Shown: in pieces, positions 6,147 to 6,648 of the stretch
Position numbering within the stretch: the first letter of the stretch is position 1
Layout of the letters: each line of letters opens with the position of its first letter
Source of the DNA: Flavobacteriaceae bacterium
GTDB taxonomy: Bacteria; Bacteroidota; Bacteroidia; Flavobacteriales; Flavobacteriaceae
Direction of reading: 5' to 3'
Length of the DNA: 6,648 nucleotides
Assembly: GCA_018623655.1 (NCBI GenBank)
Contig: JAAZVG010000082.1
Coordinates: 1 to 6,648, forward strand
Notes under the pieces: model-generated
What the model saw: only the letters and a program-made list of their open reading frames with translations
What the model was told of the DNA's origin: nothing
The model's database searches: none
Program-made: the position numbers and the translations under genes

Positions 6147-6648
6147 ATGTATTGGTATTACCTCGAAGCGGTTCAAGAATTACCTGTAGGAACAAATGAA
6201 GCCTGGCAATTTCTTACAAATGTCAAGAATTTAGAATTCTTGACACCTGCCTCGATGAATTTAACCATCAAAAGCTCGAACACCACTCCGCTTTACACAG
6301 GTAAAGTTCTTCACTACAGTGTTACTCCATTACCCTTATACAAAACAATTTGGGTCAGTGAAATCACCAGTTATATCGAAGGGAAATTGTTTGCTGACAA
6401 GCAGTTGTACGGTCCTTATACATCTTGGAATCACGAACATGAAGTAACTACATCTAATAAAGGAAGCACAATCATTGATCGCGTATATTTTCAAATGCCC
6501 TTTGGGATATTAGGAGGTCTTGTCTACACTTTGATCGTTAGAAGGGCCCTATTTAAAGCATTCTCATTCAGAAAAAGTCAATTAATCAAGCTTTATCCAT
6601 CTACTGAGAATCTTCACTATTCATTTCAACTTAAAAGAATAAAAGCAT
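6147..6648 (+). CDS. SRPBCC-domain protein, 3' end outside the window
   Basis: An open frame of 167 codons continues past the right edge. The translation fits the SRPBCC (START/Bet v 1-like) helix-grip fold that binds hydrophobic ligands. An N-terminal strand YYLEAVQELPVG (4-15) is followed by a helix containing EAWQFLTNV (18-26) and then LTP (32-34). The family-typical DKQLYGPYTSWNHEHEV is at 84-100 and DRVYFQMPFGILGG at 111-124, followed by the long C-terminal helix (about 126-148). Ligand and role are unknown. ATG 6147 is the only workable start: an in-frame TGA sits at 6141-6143 and the next in-frame ATG is at residue 37, inside the domain. The frame already extends about 18 residues past the expected end of the domain, so a C-terminal extension of unknown length exists. 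It begins 51 nt after maf with its own promoter box, and may also receive read-through. Confidence 0.78.
   Translation, partial: MYWYYLEAVQELPVGTNEAWQFLTNVKNLEFLTPASMNLTIKSSNTTPLYTGKVLHYSVTPLPLYKTIWVSEITSYIEGKLFADKQLYGPYTSWNHEHEVTTSNKGSTIIDRVYFQMPFGILGGLVYTLIVRRALFKAFSFRKSQLIKLYPSTENLHYSFQLKRIKA

Noticed and set aside
5987..6199. A 70-codon plus-strand open frame overlapping the end of maf and the start of the SRPBCC gene
   Set aside because: It crosses the conserved end of maf, the promoter box and the SRPBCC start in a different frame, and its translation resembles no family. It is a shadow frame.
1..6648. Search for a novel multi-gene system, mobile element, CRISPR array or toxin-antitoxin pair
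   Set aside because: Every gene but the left fragment fits a known housekeeping family with intact core motifs. No direct repeats, transposase, integrase or small paired genes were seen, and base use is even across the window.

Overview
The window looks like chromosomal DNA of a member of Bacteroidota, most likely a flavobacterium-type lineage. The base composition is AT-rich. The promoters fit the Bacteroidota consensus (TTG, about 19-20 nt, TAnnTTTG), and Shine-Dalgarno sequences are essentially absent. The gene families also fit: a fused ResB-CcsA cytochrome c maturation protein, BshB1 of bacillithiol synthesis, and a Rossmann/DUF2520 - KdsC-like - Maf cluster. No mobile element, CRISPR array, phage gene or sign of recent transfer was seen. 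It reads as an ordinary core-genome region.

Left part (1-246): the last 38 codons of a plus-strand gene, probably an M28-type zinc peptidase, converge on a minus-strand tRNA-His. One strong, symmetric hairpin at 137-165 lies between them and can terminate both transcripts. The tRNA-His has an excellent promoter of its own at 264-294. Its acceptor stem carries two adjacent U-U mismatches.

Minus-strand unit (313-4240): a well-formed promoter at 4211-4240 drives a 1046-residue CcsBA (System II haem export and cytochrome c synthase). bshB1 follows after an 11-nt gap, and the tRNA-His lies beyond it. All four haem-handling histidines and the WWD motif of CcsBA are visible. A segment resembling a secretory signal peptide sits inside the protein at the ResB/CcsA junction. 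BshB1 retains its zinc and catalytic residues.

Plus-strand unit (4252-6095): three genes overlap by 17 and 26 bp and so are probably transcribed together. They encode a Rossmann/DUF2520 protein of unknown function, a KdsC-like HAD phosphatase, and a Maf-type nucleotide pyrophosphatase. An incomplete SRPBCC-domain gene follows from 6147 to the window end. Its promoter -7 box ends 4 nt before the ATG, which points to a leaderless mRNA.

No previously undescribed multi-gene system is evident. The points most worth following up are the internal signal-peptide-like segment in CcsBA, the possible leaderless SRPBCC gene, the tRNA-His acceptor mismatches, and the altered LGKP motif in Maf.
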